Assembly: GCF_900106065.1 (NCBI RefSeq)
Contig: NZ_LT629796.1
Coordinates: forward strand, 5,239,501 to 5,303,500
Direction: 5' to 3'
Source: Pseudomonas mandelii
GTDB taxonomy: Bacteria; Pseudomonadota; Gammaproteobacteria; Pseudomonadales; Pseudomonadaceae
DNA length: 64,000 nt
A program made the translations under genes and the position numbers. This document shows, piece after piece, positions 26,350-34,475 of this stretch; positions within the stretch are counted from its first letter, which is position 1, and each line of letters begins with the position of its first letter. The notes under the pieces are model-generated. The model did not search any database, had not been told where the DNA came from, and was given only the letters and a program-made list of their open reading frames with translations.

Positions 26350-26576
26350 GAAAAAGCCCGCACAAGGAGGGCTTCGAAATAGAGTAGGTGGCCAGCGCTG
26401 GTCTCTGGCTTACAAGGTTTATCAGGCTTCTGACAGAACAGTTTTGTGCTGTCCTGCTTCACACGGCATAAGGGCTGGATCTCAACTCGGAGAATCTTTC
26501 TAACCGTGTACCCTTAGGAGCGCGCCCCACGCTTCCTCGCTATCCTCTTGCGCATCAGTCTGCGTCTTCACCTACA
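26350..26576 (-). ncRNA. Candidate small RNA with own promoter and intrinsic terminator
   Basis: In the 548-bp gap between ohr copies 2 and 3, the minus strand has an extended -10 TGCTATTCT (26583-26591), also close to the RpoS form. A transcript of about 227 bases would follow and end at the intrinsic terminator AAGCCC-loop-GGGCTT with five T residues (26350-26373). The interior has several short self-complementary segments (CCAGCGCTGG; an AGGA..GCG hairpin near 26520-26540) and no convincing ORF. I do not recognise it as 6S, RsmY/Z, CrcZ, tmRNA or RNase P RNA. Extent of the 5' end is approximate. Confidence 0.55.
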
Positions 26577-26722
26577 GGTTTTAGAATAGCAAAGGCTGCG
26601 AAACGCAAACCGGACTTTTTAGACCGATTTCGTCCTTGATCAACGGCGGCAGGATGGATAAATGCTATGGGGAAAAACTCGGTACAGCCTGCCGGGATGG
26701 CAGGCCGCATTATGGGCCCGGT

Positions 26723-27142
26723 TTAAACCAGATTAAGCGTGACGTCGATGTTGCCACGGGTCGCTTTGGAGTACGGGCAGGTTTGATGGGCGGCATCGAC
26801 TAACGCCCGTGCGACAACAGGATCGAGACCAGGAAGGCTGACATTGAGGCGTGCCTGGAGGAAAAAGGCGTTGTCGGTCTTGCCCAGATCCACTTCGGCA
26901 TCAACGGCGACACCGCTCGGCAAGGTCACCTTCAGCGCGGCAGCCGCTTTACCGATCGCGCCGATGAAACAGGCCGACCAGCCTGCAGCCAATAGCTGTT
27001 CGGGATTGGTCCCAGCCCCTGAAGAGCCTGGCGGGGAAAGCTTGATGTCCAGACGTCCATCCGAACTCTTCGATTCGCCGTCGCGGCCGCCAGTGGTGTG
27101 GGTCTTTCCGGTATACAGCACGGTGTCGATTTCATTGATCAT
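26723..27142 (-). CDS. Organic hydroperoxide resistance protein (Ohr/OsmC), divergent copy 3
   Basis: 139 residues. It has the Ohr fold with C58 in LAAGWSACFIGAIG and C122 in TCPYSKATRGN. It is shorter than copies 1 and 2, lacking the PHP-containing insertion before the active site, and its sequence is clearly more divergent. It therefore represents an older paralogue rather than the recent duplication. A different peroxide substrate or expression pattern is likely. The start has AGG upstream. It is on the same strand as the other copies, separated by the sRNA candidate. Confidence 0.88.
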   Translation of the reverse strand: MINEIDTVLYTGKTHTTGGRDGESKSSDGRLDIKLSPPGSSGAGTNPEQLLAAGWSACFIGAIGKAAAALKVTLPSGVAVDAEVDLGKTDNAFFLQARLNVSLPGLDPVVARALVDAAHQTCPYSKATRGNIDVTLNLV

Positions 27143-27313
27143 GACGGGTTCCTGCTAAAGGGTTGGGGGCCTCACCGTTTATGTCGCCGCGTTACGGACG
27201 AACGGGAGAAGCCCCCACTGTTCCACCTTTATGTAGTGCCTATGTGTCCTGATCCGCTGGTTGTGTATCGCTGTGTAAGATCGTCAGCGAACATACACGC
27301 CGATACAAACCCG

Positions 27314-28096
27314 TTACGCCTGCCAGTTTTTTCGGTGAGCCGGTGCGCCCAATGGCGAACTGGTTGCACCGCCGTCGACAACAATCTCCGCACCGACGAC
27401 ATTCGAAGAGTCGCTGGAGGCGAGGAACAAGGCGACGGTGGCCACTTCTTCCGCTTCGCCAATGCGACCGAGCGGGATTGTGGTGTTCAGTTTCTCCTCC
27501 AGCGCATCCATTCCCACTTTCACCGTGTGGGGGTTCCAGACCGGTGTGCGTGCAGCTCCGGGGGTAATCTGGTTGACGCGAATGCCGCGCGGCGCAAATT
27601 CTGCGGCCATCACCCGTGTCATGGAACGAACGGCGCCCTTGCTTGCTGCGTAGGCGCTGTAACCCGGCCATCCCATCACAGCGTGCACCGACCCGTTCAA
27701 AATGATCGAAGCCCCCGGATTGAGGTGCGGTTCGGCTGCCTGTACGGTGAAAAAAGTGCCGGTGAGGTTGGTCTGGATAATGGTCTGGAAGGTTTCCAGC
27801 GAAGTGCCGCCAACCGGGGTCTGTCCGGCGATACCGGCATTGGCGAACACGATGTCCAGCTTGCCGAATGCTGCGACGGCTTCTGATACGGCGCGCTCGA
27901 TCTCTTTCACGTCGGTCAGGTCCGCCTGGATCGCCAGCAGGTTTGGCCCCAACGCCTCCCGGGCTTCATCCAGGGTTTTTTGACTGCGCCCGGTGATCGC
28001 CACTTTTGCGCCTTCTGCGATGAACAGTTTGGCGGTGGCCAGGCCCAGGCCGCTGTTGCCGCCGGTGATGAATGCAGTTTTTCCAGCCAGTTTCAT
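27314..28096 (-). CDS. Short-chain dehydrogenase/reductase
   Basis: 260 residues of the classical SDR family. The cofactor motif is TGGNSGLG (11-18), the catalytic serine is S136 and Y149/K153 form YxxxK in YSAYAASK; NAG is near 87. Substrate is unknown. It is divergent from an HxlR-type regulator, and one of three matching 17-bp palindromes lies just upstream of its ribosome site, so it is very probably repressed or controlled by that protein. HxlR-SDR pairs commonly respond to reactive aldehydes or quinones. Confidence 0.88.
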   Translation of the reverse strand: MKLAGKTAFITGGNSGLGLATAKLFIAEGAKVAITGRSQKTLDEAREALGPNLLAIQADLTDVKEIERAVSEAVAAFGKLDIVFANAGIAGQTPVGGTSLETFQTIIQTNLTGTFFTVQAAEPHLNPGASIILNGSVHAVMGWPGYSAYAASKGAVRSMTRVMAAEFAPRGIRVNQITPGAARTPVWNPHTVKVGMDALEEKLNTTIPLGRIGEAEEVATVALFLASSDSSNVVGAEIVVDGGATSSPLGAPAHRKNWQA

Positions 28097-28110
28097 TGGG
28101 AATCTCCTAC

Positions 28111-28127
28111 GGTTTTATCATGCAACC
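28111..28127. promoter_or_regulatory. HxlR-type operator 1
   Basis: GGTTTTATCATGCAACC, a 17-bp imperfect palindrome, 15 bp upstream of the SDR start. It is the weakest of three copies of the consensus GGTTkyATnATGmAACC in this divergent spacer. Confidence 0.6.
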
Positions 28128-28184
28128 ATTGAGGGCGAAATCACTGTGCGTCTGGCACAGGGAATCACTCGAAATCGGGTTGTC

Positions 28185-28201
28185 GGTTTCATTATGAAAC
28201 C
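28185..28201. promoter_or_regulatory. HxlR-type operator 2
   Basis: GGTTTCATTATGAAACC, a perfect palindrome with 8-bp arms and one central base. Its centre is 74 bp (seven helical turns) from operator 1 and 42 bp (four turns) from operator 3. Confidence 0.7.
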
Positions 28202-28226
28202 AATGGAAGTGATTTTTACCAGCATG

Positions 28227-28243
28227 GGTTGTATTATGCAACC
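28227..28243. promoter_or_regulatory. HxlR-type operator 3
   Basis: GGTTGTATTATGCAACC, with 7 of 8 arm positions paired, 60 bp upstream of the regulator start. It is positioned to mediate autoregulation. Confidence 0.68.
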
Positions 28244-28303
28244 ACCTGCCATCTGACCGAATTATCGTCAGCGTTGGCACCCTTTTGGTGGAGGTTCGTT
28301 TAC

Positions 28304-28753
28304 GTGAAGCGCAAAAGCTTGCAGGGCAGTCCGTGTCCGGTCGCTCGATCCCTGGACCTCATTGGCGATTGGTGGTCCTTGCTGATCATTCGCGATGCAC
28401 TCTCAGGCACAAAACGCTTCAGCGATTTTCAGAAAAGCCTGAATGTCGCGAAAAACATTCTGAGCACCCGCCTCAAAGGCCTGGTGGCAGAAGGTGTGAT
28501 GCGGATGGAGCCGGCGGCTGATGGAAGCATCTACAAGGAGTACGTGCTGACTGAAAAGGGCAGGGCTTTGCAAACCGTCCTGATTGCCTTGTCGCAGTGG
28601 GGCAACGAGTTTTTGTACGAACCCGGCGAAGCGGGATCCGTCATGGTCGACGCACAGGATCGTCAGCCAATCCAGAAATTGCAGTTGGTTTCAATGGACG
28701 GGCGACAGCTCAAGCCAGAAGACATCGTGACCAGATTCGGCGTAGCGCACTGA
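28304..28753 (+). CDS. HxlR-family transcriptional regulator
   Basis: 149 residues. A winged helix-turn-helix of the HxlR type has CPVARSLDLIGDWWSLLIIRDA at its start, seen as CPVARSLDLIGDWW then LLIIRDAL, with C11 at the redox-sensing position of several relatives (YodB, QorR, HypR). The C-terminal extension of about 45 residues is longer than in minimal HxlR proteins. GTG at 28304 is chosen because GGAGG lies nine bases upstream and the longer frame has no support. It is divergent from the SDR gene and faces three phased operators, so autoregulation is likely. Confidence 0.88.
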   Translation: MKRKSLQGSPCPVARSLDLIGDWWSLLIIRDALSGTKRFSDFQKSLNVAKNILSTRLKGLVAEGVMRMEPAADGSIYKEYVLTEKGRALQTVLIALSQWGNEFLYEPGEAGSVMVDAQDRQPIQKLQLVSMDGRQLKPEDIVTRFGVAH

Positions 28754-28898
28754 CGCGCATCTGCGGTTGTATCCGAACGTATCCCCGGCGCCGGTAGTTA
28801 CCTGGGCATACAAAACCATGCTGTTCTCGACACTTGCGCGATACACCGCGACCTCGTAATGAAGCCACCGCAACCGCGGCATTCATTGGAGAATTGCG

Positions 28899-29351
28899 AT
28901 GTCCCGTATCAACTCCCGTCACACCGCAGGCCTGCTCGGCATCGCCCTGGCTGCCGCCGTATCACTCAACGCTTTCGCGGCTGAAGAAGCCAAAGCGCCG
29001 GCGCAAGCCACTCCGGCAAAAAGCTGGCAGACAGGCCTGCACCGCACGGACCTGGTGCGCCAGGACCTCGATATTTCCAAGGTTGAGGTGATTCAGGTGC
29101 GTGTCGATTTCGACCCGGGCGTCACTTCCCCCAAGCATTCTCATCCTGGGGTGGAGGTCGCCTACGTCATCTCGGGCACGTTTGAGTATCAACTCGAAGG
29201 GCGGGCGCCCGTCACGCTCAAGGCCGGTGACTCCTTGTACATCCCCGCAGGCACTGCGCATGTCGCGAAGAACGTCGGTGACGGCAAAGCTTCGGAGCTG
29301 GCGACGTACCTGGTGAAAAAAGACACGCCGCTGTTGATCCTGGAAAAATAA
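28899..29351 (+). CDS. Exported cupin-domain protein
   Basis: 150 residues with a signal peptide (1-27, ending LNAFA). The single cupin barrel shows PKHSHPGVEVAYVISG, carrying the two histidines and glutamate of metal-binding motif 1, and PAGTAHVAKN with the motif-2 histidine. It is expected in the periplasm, binding a metal. The reaction is unknown. GGAG precedes ATG. It follows the HxlR gene on the same strand after 145 bp and could belong to the same stress response. Confidence 0.85.
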   Translation: MSRINSRHTAGLLGIALAAAVSLNAFAAEEAKAPAQATPAKSWQTGLHRTDLVRQDLDISKVEVIQVRVDFDPGVTSPKHSHPGVEVAYVISGTFEYQLEGRAPVTLKAGDSLYIPAGTAHVAKNVGDGKASELATYLVKKDTPLLILEK

Positions 29352-29360
29352 GCGATAGCC

Positions 29361-29381
29361 GCCCGATGCACTGCATCGGGC
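29361..29381. terminator. Hairpin between convergent cupin and peptidase genes
   Basis: Perfect 10-bp arms GCCCGATGCA and TGCATCGGGC separated by one base, so the real loop uses the inner pairs. It lies between convergent genes 10 bp after the cupin stop. The plus side is followed by GTCTTCGTT. It probably terminates in both directions. Confidence 0.55.
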
Positions 29382-29399
29382 GTCTTCGTTAAAGCGTAT

Positions 29400-30527
29400 T
29401 CAGATCCCGACTGTTTCCCCCGGCCAACCCGCCTGACGCAGGGCCTTGAGCAGTGTTTTCGCGTCCAGCCCCGGTACGGTGTGGCCGTTACCTTCCGTCG
29501 TTTCAGCCGCCAGCACGGCGTTGATGATCGCTTCCTCCACCGCTTCAGTCGCGGCCAAAAACAACTCGCTGATGTGGTCGTTGTTGACCATGCTCAGGTT
29601 GTTGCAGGTGGGGGCACCTTTGCCTTCATAAGCGGCCGGTGGCACGTGTTGGTTGCCGGTGGCAAAGGCGATGAAAATGTCGCCGCTGTGGTCTTCGTTG
29701 CCGCCGCCGGTGCGGGCAAGCCCGAGGCTGGCGCGCTGTGCGAGGCGCGTGCATTGATGCGGCAGCAGCGGCGCATCGGTGGCCAGGCAAACGACGATCG
29801 AGCCCATGCCCGGATAAGGCAGCGATGCCCTGAGGAACGGTGAGTCAGCCTGTTCCATATAGCGACCGACCGGGTAACCGTCGACGCGCAGTTCATTGCG
29901 AATGCCATGGTTGGCCTGGACGATCGCACCGACGGTCCAGCCTCCCTGCGCCTTGCTCAATTGGCGCGAAGACGTGCCGATGCCCCCCTTGAATTCGTGA
30001 CAGATCATCCCGCTGCCACCGCCCACCGCGCCTTCCGTCACCGGTCCGCCGACGGCATTGCGCTGGGCCTCGGCCACATGTTCAGGCTTCACATGAAAAC
30101 CGTTGATGTCGCTGAGCAGGCCGTCGAAGGTCTCCAGCACCACCGGCATGTTCCAGTAAAGTCGTCCGTCATCGGGCTGAGCCTGACGATCCAGGGCAAT
30201 CAGCGCATCACGCACCACGCCCAGGCTGTGGGTGTTGGTGAAGGCGATCGGACTGGTCAGCAAGCCGGCTTCACGAATCCACTCAAGACCCGTGGCGTCA
30301 CCGTTGCCGTTGAGCACATGGACGCCGGCAAAACACGGTTGCTGATTGGTGGACCCGGCACGCGGTTCGATCAGGGTCACGCCGGTGCAGATGTCGCGGC
30401 CATTGGCGGTCCGTCCGCGGACATCGCTGTGGCCGACGCGCACGCCGGGCACATCGGTGATGGCGTTGAGGGGGCCGGGTTGCAGTTGGCCGAACTGGAT
30501 GTTCAAGTCGCGGGCACGTGGTTTCAT
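29400..30527 (-). CDS. P1-family (DmpA-type) aminopeptidase/esterase
   Basis: About 375 residues. The family comprises self-cleaving N-terminal nucleophile-type hydrolases such as DmpA (L-aminopeptidase D-Ala-esterase) and BapA. The conserved GVRVGHSDV start, AFTNTHSLGVV, and the GGGSGMICHEFKGGIGTSSR block around the autocleavage region are all present. It releases N-terminal residues from peptides or amides. ATG at 30527 has GAGAG upstream; earlier in-frame TTG/ATG codons are possible. It is downstream of the PotF-type binding-protein gene on the same strand (65-bp gap), suggesting joint use of a peptide or amide nutrient. Confidence 0.87.
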   Translation of the reverse strand: MKPRARDLNIQFGQLQPGPLNAITDVPGVRVGHSDVRGRTANGRDICTGVTLIEPRAGSTNQQPCFAGVHVLNGNGDATGLEWIREAGLLTSPIAFTNTHSLGVVRDALIALDRQAQPDDGRLYWNMPVVLETFDGLLSDINGFHVKPEHVAEAQRNAVGGPVTEGAVGGGSGMICHEFKGGIGTSSRQLSKAQGGWTVGAIVQANHGIRNELRVDGYPVGRYMEQADSPFLRASLPYPGMGSIVVCLATDAPLLPHQCTRLAQRASLGLARTGGGNEDHSGDIFIAFATGNQHVPPAAYEGKGAPTCNNLSMVNNDHISELFLAATEAVEEAIINAVLAAETTEGNGHTVPGLDAKTLLKALRQAGWPGETVGI

Positions 30528-30592
30528 CGGTTCTCTCATCTTCAATTTATTCAAAAAATGCGTGGCTGATGCGATCCCTGTAGCAGCCTGAA

Positions 30593-31696
30593 TTACTGCC
30601 CGTTCTTCACCTTGCTCCAGATCCGTGTGCGCACCCGCTCGATGGCCGGCGGCAACGGTTGAAGGGTGAATAACGTCGCCAGTGCTTCGGCCGACGGATA
30701 AACAGCGGGGTTGTTGCGGGTCGATTCAGCCACCAGCGGTGTCGCGCTGCGGTTGCCGTTGGGGTAGGACAGGTGATCGCTGACCGGGGCGATGACTTCG
30801 GGGCGCATCAGGTAGTCGATGAAGGCCAGGCCTTGCTCTGGATGCGGTGCGTCCTTGAGCAACACCAGCGTGTCGAACCAGACCGGCGCACCTTCCTTCG
30901 GCAGGCTATAAGCGATCTTCACGCCATTCTTGGCCTGCTCGGCGTTGGTCTTGGCTTCGAGCATCGCGCCGGACCAGCCCACCGCCACACAGATGTTGCC
31001 GTTGGCCAGGTCGCTGATGAACTTCGACGAGTTGAAGTAGGCAATGTGCGGACGCAGCTTGAGCAGCAGTGCTTCGGCCTTTTTGTAGTCCTCGGGGCTA
31101 GTGCTGTTCGGCGGCAAGCCCAGGTAGTGCAGGGCGACCGGCAACATCTCCGACGGCGAGTCGAGCATCGCCACCCCGCACTGGCCGAGTTTGGCCAGGT
31201 TCTCTTCGTTGAACACCAGGTCCCAGGAATCCACCGGCGCCTTGTCACCCAGTGCGGCACGGACCTTGTCGATGTTGTAGCCGATGCCGTTGGTGCCCCA
31301 CAGGTACGGCACGGCGTACTGGTTGCCCGGATCGTTGTTGGCCAGTTTCGCCAGCAGCTCGGTGTCCATGTTCTTGAAATCCGGCATCTGTGCGCGAGGC
31401 AGTGGTGCCAGGGCGCCGGCCTTGATCAGGGTCGGCAGGCTGAAGTTACTCGCCACCACCACGTCGTACCCGCTGCGGCTGGTGAGCAGTTTGCCTTCCA
31501 GCACTTCGGCACTGTCAAAGGTGTCGTAAACCGGCTCGATTCCGGTGTCGCGCTTGAAGTCGTGCAGGGTGGTGGGGCCGATGTAGTCATACCAGTTGTA
31601 GACATGAACCGTGGGTGCCTCGGCAGCGACCGCCGACAGCGAAACGCACATACAGGCGCTCAGTCCAAGATTGATCTGTTGACGGTGACGACTCAT
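30593..31696 (-). CDS. Periplasmic polyamine-type ABC transporter substrate-binding protein (PotF-like)
   Basis: 367 residues. A signal peptide (about 1-25, ending AVAA) is followed by a cluster-D solute-binding fold with VHVYNWYDYIGP, the PotF/PotD hallmark, then FDSAEVLEGKLL and VPYLWGTNGIGYN. It would bind putrescine, spermidine or a related amine. No permease or ATPase gene is adjacent, so it must share an ABC system encoded elsewhere. ATG at 31696 has AGGAG at eight bases. It is divergent from a LuxR-type regulator, which probably controls it. Confidence 0.88.
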   Translation of the reverse strand: MSRHRQQINLGLSACMCVSLSAVAAEAPTVHVYNWYDYIGPTTLHDFKRDTGIEPVYDTFDSAEVLEGKLLTSRSGYDVVVASNFSLPTLIKAGALAPLPRAQMPDFKNMDTELLAKLANNDPGNQYAVPYLWGTNGIGYNIDKVRAALGDKAPVDSWDLVFNEENLAKLGQCGVAMLDSPSEMLPVALHYLGLPPNSTSPEDYKKAEALLLKLRPHIAYFNSSKFISDLANGNICVAVGWSGAMLEAKTNAEQAKNGVKIAYSLPKEGAPVWFDTLVLLKDAPHPEQGLAFIDYLMRPEVIAPVSDHLSYPNGNRSATPLVAESTRNNPAVYPSAEALATLFTLQPLPPAIERVRTRIWSKVKNGQ

Positions 31697-31807
31697 GATG
31701 CGGCACTCCTGGCCTGCTGCAGGCCGGTGATGAACAGGTGCTTGCAGCGTATCGGCAGGCGGGGTACACACCCATTCCCATCATGGGTTACTCGAAAGGG
31801 GTAGTGC

Positions 31808-32581
31808 GTGGACGCGTTGTTGAAAGAGTTGCCGGTGCACCAAGGACTGGCGCGGGTATTTGGCGCGTTGGGTCAGGACGGTTTCTGGCGCGCGCTGGTC
31901 GACACGCTGCGGCTGCTGGTGCCGCTGGACAACGCACTGGTGGCGGTGATGCGGGAGGGGCGAGTGCCCCGCTTGCTGATCGACTTCGACTCAAAAGGTG
32001 GTGCCACCGAACACGAAGAACTGGCGGACTACAGCGCCGGCATGTACCTGCTCGATCCGTTTTACCAGGCGGCTTGCGCGGGCATTGCCGATGGCCTGCA
32101 CAGCCTCGACTCGGTGGCTCCCGACCAGTTTCAGCAGAGCGAGTATTACCTGAGCTACTTCCGCTCGGTGGTCGGCGGTGACGAGCTGCAGTTCATGGTC
32201 AACATCGACGGCGCCGTGCTCGGCTTATCGCTGGGTCGCTCGACGCGGTTCACGCTTGAAGAGCAAGGGCGGTTGCTGTGCGTGCGCGATTGGGTGCTGT
32301 CCGCCATGCGCCGGCACCAGCAATTGATGCCGCCGCAAGGTACGACTGCCGAGGCCGTGGCCGGCGATCTGGACACCTTGCTGGATCGCTTCGATGCGCG
32401 ATTGTCAGTACGCGAAGTCGAAACGGCTCGACTGATTCTCCAAGGCTTCTCCAGCAAAGCCATTGCCCAGCAAATGGGCATCTCGCCGGAGACGGTGAAA
32501 GTGCATCGACGCAACCTCTATCACAAGCTCAATGTGAACGGTCACGGCGAGCTGTTTGCGCTGGTGTTGCAGCCGCGTTGA
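31808..32581 (+). CDS. LuxR-type transcriptional regulator
   Basis: 257 residues. An N-terminal region of about 190 residues, not a receiver domain, is followed by a LuxR/GerE helix-turn-helix (about 197-252: LSVREVETARLILQG, KAIAQQMGISPETVKVH). The GTG start has AAAGGGG upstream. It is divergent from the PotF-like gene with 111 bp between them and is the probable regulator of that gene and the peptidase. It lacks the autoinducer-domain tryptophan pattern I would expect of quorum-sensing LuxR proteins, so amine or peptide sensing is more likely (inference). Confidence 0.85.
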   Translation: MDALLKELPVHQGLARVFGALGQDGFWRALVDTLRLLVPLDNALVAVMREGRVPRLLIDFDSKGGATEHEELADYSAGMYLLDPFYQAACAGIADGLHSLDSVAPDQFQQSEYYLSYFRSVVGGDELQFMVNIDGAVLGLSLGRSTRFTLEEQGRLLCVRDWVLSAMRRHQQLMPPQGTTAEAVAGDLDTLLDRFDARLSVREVETARLILQGFSSKAIAQQMGISPETVKVHRRNLYHKLNVNGHGELFALVLQPR

Positions 32582-32610
32582 CCCAAGCAGTAGCCTCACA
32601 CCAGCCCCCC

Positions 32611-32708
32611 TGTGGGAGCGAGCCTGCTCGCAATAGCGATTTATTATTCAACACAGATATCGACTGACCCACCGCCATCGCGAGCAAGTCGAATCGTCGC
32701 TCCCACAG
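32611..32708. repeat. REPIN (two inverted REP elements)
   Basis: An inward-facing pair of REP palindromes (TGTGGGAGCGAGCCTGCTCG and a degenerate mirror copy ending CGCTCCCACA) lies between convergent genes. The right copy carries an extra TCGAATCG, breaking its symmetry. Confidence 0.75.
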
Positions 32709-32718
32709 TCAGCAGCAC

Positions 32719-33660
32719 TCAGTCCTTCAGTGTGAACACCAACGCCTTCAACCCGCATTCAACATCAGCATCCGGAAACTCCGGCGGATTCTCCAGCCGC
32801 CGCTCGAACCGCAAGCCCGGCGCTTCACGCATCACGCCATCGATCAGGAAGTCCGCGCCGAACGCCGGATCGTTCATGCACGCCAGCACCGTCCCTTCGG
32901 GGCTGAGTAACTCCGGCAGCCGACGCAGCACGCGCTGGTAATCCTTGGTCAGCAGGAAACTGCCTTTCTGAAAGGACGGTGGATCGATGATGACCAGGTC
33001 GTAAGGGCCCTTGCCGATCACCTTGCCCCAGGACTTGAACAAGTCGTGGCCGAGAAAACTCACCTTGCTCATGTCATGGCCATTGAGCCGATGGTTGTCG
33101 CGACCACGGTTCAGCGCCGGGCTCGACATGTCCAGGTTGACCACGTGTTCGGCGCCTCCCTCGATGGCGGCGACCGAAAAGCCGCAGGTGTAGGCGAACA
33201 GATTCAACACGCGCTTGCCTGCGGCATTGGCCCGCACCCAGTCGCGGCCGTAGCGCATGTCGAGGAACAACCCGGTGTTCTGCTTGCGGCCCAGGTCCAC
33301 CCGATAACGCAGGCCACCCTCGGTGATGATCAATTCCTCGATCGCTTCCCCAAGCAGCCATTCGGTGGTGCTTTGCAGCAGGTAGCGGTGTTGCAGCAAC
33401 AGGGTGTGCGCCCCTGATTGTTGCCACTGCGCCGATTCAGTGATCGTCATCAGCAACCGCTTCAATGCTTCCAGCTGCGCCGCTTCAGGCTCCTTGAACA
33501 GCGACACCAGCACCACCCCCTGCAGCCAGTCGACGGTCAATTGCTCCAGCCCGGGCCAGCACCGGCCCCGGCCATGGAACAGCCGGCGGGTTTCCGCGGG
33601 AGCATCGGCCAGGGCGGTCAGCAAATGGTCGTGAAGGGGGGAGAGAGCGTCAGCGTTCAT
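32719..33660 (-). CDS. Class I SAM-dependent methyltransferase (RlmI/RlmK-like)
   Basis: 313 residues. A Rossmann methyltransferase with FAYTCGFSVAAIEGGAEHV (motif I, shown as NLFAYTCGFS) and the catalytic DPPSFQKGSF block typical of rRNA cytosine/guanine methyltransferases in the YccW/RlmK group. The N-terminal part (about 1-120) resembles the PF10672-type extension and not the PUA domain of RlmI. The target RNA is not determined. ATG at 33660 begins the conserved part; an upstream open frame is less likely. It is convergent with the LuxR gene across a REPIN. Confidence 0.82.
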   Translation of the reverse strand: MNADALSPLHDHLLTALADAPAETRRLFHGRGRCWPGLEQLTVDWLQGVVLVSLFKEPEAAQLEALKRLLMTITESAQWQQSGAHTLLLQHRYLLQSTTEWLLGEAIEELIITEGGLRYRVDLGRKQNTGLFLDMRYGRDWVRANAAGKRVLNLFAYTCGFSVAAIEGGAEHVVNLDMSSPALNRGRDNHRLNGHDMSKVSFLGHDLFKSWGKVIGKGPYDLVIIDPPSFQKGSFLLTKDYQRVLRRLPELLSPEGTVLACMNDPAFGADFLIDGVMREAPGLRFERRLENPPEFPDADVECGLKALVFTLKD

Positions 33661-33952
33661 CGGGCAGGGGCCAGCAATGGGTGGGGGCGGCATTTTAAAC
33701 ACAATTGCGCCGCAGTTCTGCCGGGTATTACCAAACCTCATGCCCTCATGACTTTTAATGGTTACGGCCGCTCAACCTGCCAGTGTTAAAAAATCGCAAA
33801 CACAGCTCATCAACAACAAAAAGAGCGTTTGCCCCCATGACTCATCCTCATTGTCACGTCCTGCGCTCTTCAATTCCCGCCTGTTGTCACGCGGCCGCGA
33901 CGGTCGGCGTGCATCTGTGCTCAACCTCTATCTCTGAAGAGTAAATAACCCC

Positions 33953-34465
33953 ATGAAAGAACTCGATCTGTACATCGGTGAAGGTTTCGAAGGTCCGGGC
34001 GTCAACGCCGCGCACATCAACATTCTGATCGGTCCGCGCAACGGGCCGGCGGGGCAGGCGTTTGCCAACAGCCTAGCGTCGCCAAGCCAGGGACATTGCC
34101 CCTTCATGGTCATCGCGCAGCCCAATATTCCGGTCAAACCGATGACCCTCTACGTCAACAAAGCCGCGATCAACAGCGACTTGCACGGTAACGCCACATG
34201 GGGTGCATCGCAGGCCGGGATTGCCAAGGCCGTATTGGAAGCACTGCTCGACGGCACCTTGCCACCGGAGGCCGAAAACGAGTGGGCGATCGTCACCGCG
34301 AACTGGGTCAACCCGGCCTGTGATGACCTGGATGCGGTCTACCTGAACAACTATAACGCCTGCCGCACGGCGATCCGTGCCGCGCTGACCGGCAAGCCGG
34401 AAACCGCGCAACTGGCGGACGTGGTCAATCACATCAGCAACCCTTTCTACACGCCAAAAGCCTGA
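33953..34465 (+). CDS. fae: Formaldehyde-activating enzyme homologue
   Basis: 170 residues, the length of Fae. Fae condenses formaldehyde with tetrahydromethanopterin in methylotrophs. The family landmarks are present: AAHINILIGPRNGPAG with H21 at the catalytic-histidine position, PFMVIAQPNIPVKPMTLYVNK, split as PFMVIAQPN and KPMTLYVNK, and the QAGIAKAVLEAL helix. No methanopterin-pathway gene lies in the window, and Pseudomonas is not known for that cofactor, so another formaldehyde or aldehyde acceptor is likely (inference). It heads a plus-strand cluster, 10 bp before the aldo/keto reductase. Confidence 0.88.
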   Translation: MKELDLYIGEGFEGPGVNAAHINILIGPRNGPAGQAFANSLASPSQGHCPFMVIAQPNIPVKPMTLYVNKAAINSDLHGNATWGASQAGIAKAVLEALLDGTLPPEAENEWAIVTANWVNPACDDLDAVYLNNYNACRTAIRAALTGKPETAQLADVVNHISNPFYTPKA

Positions 34466-34475
34466 GGTCCGCGCC

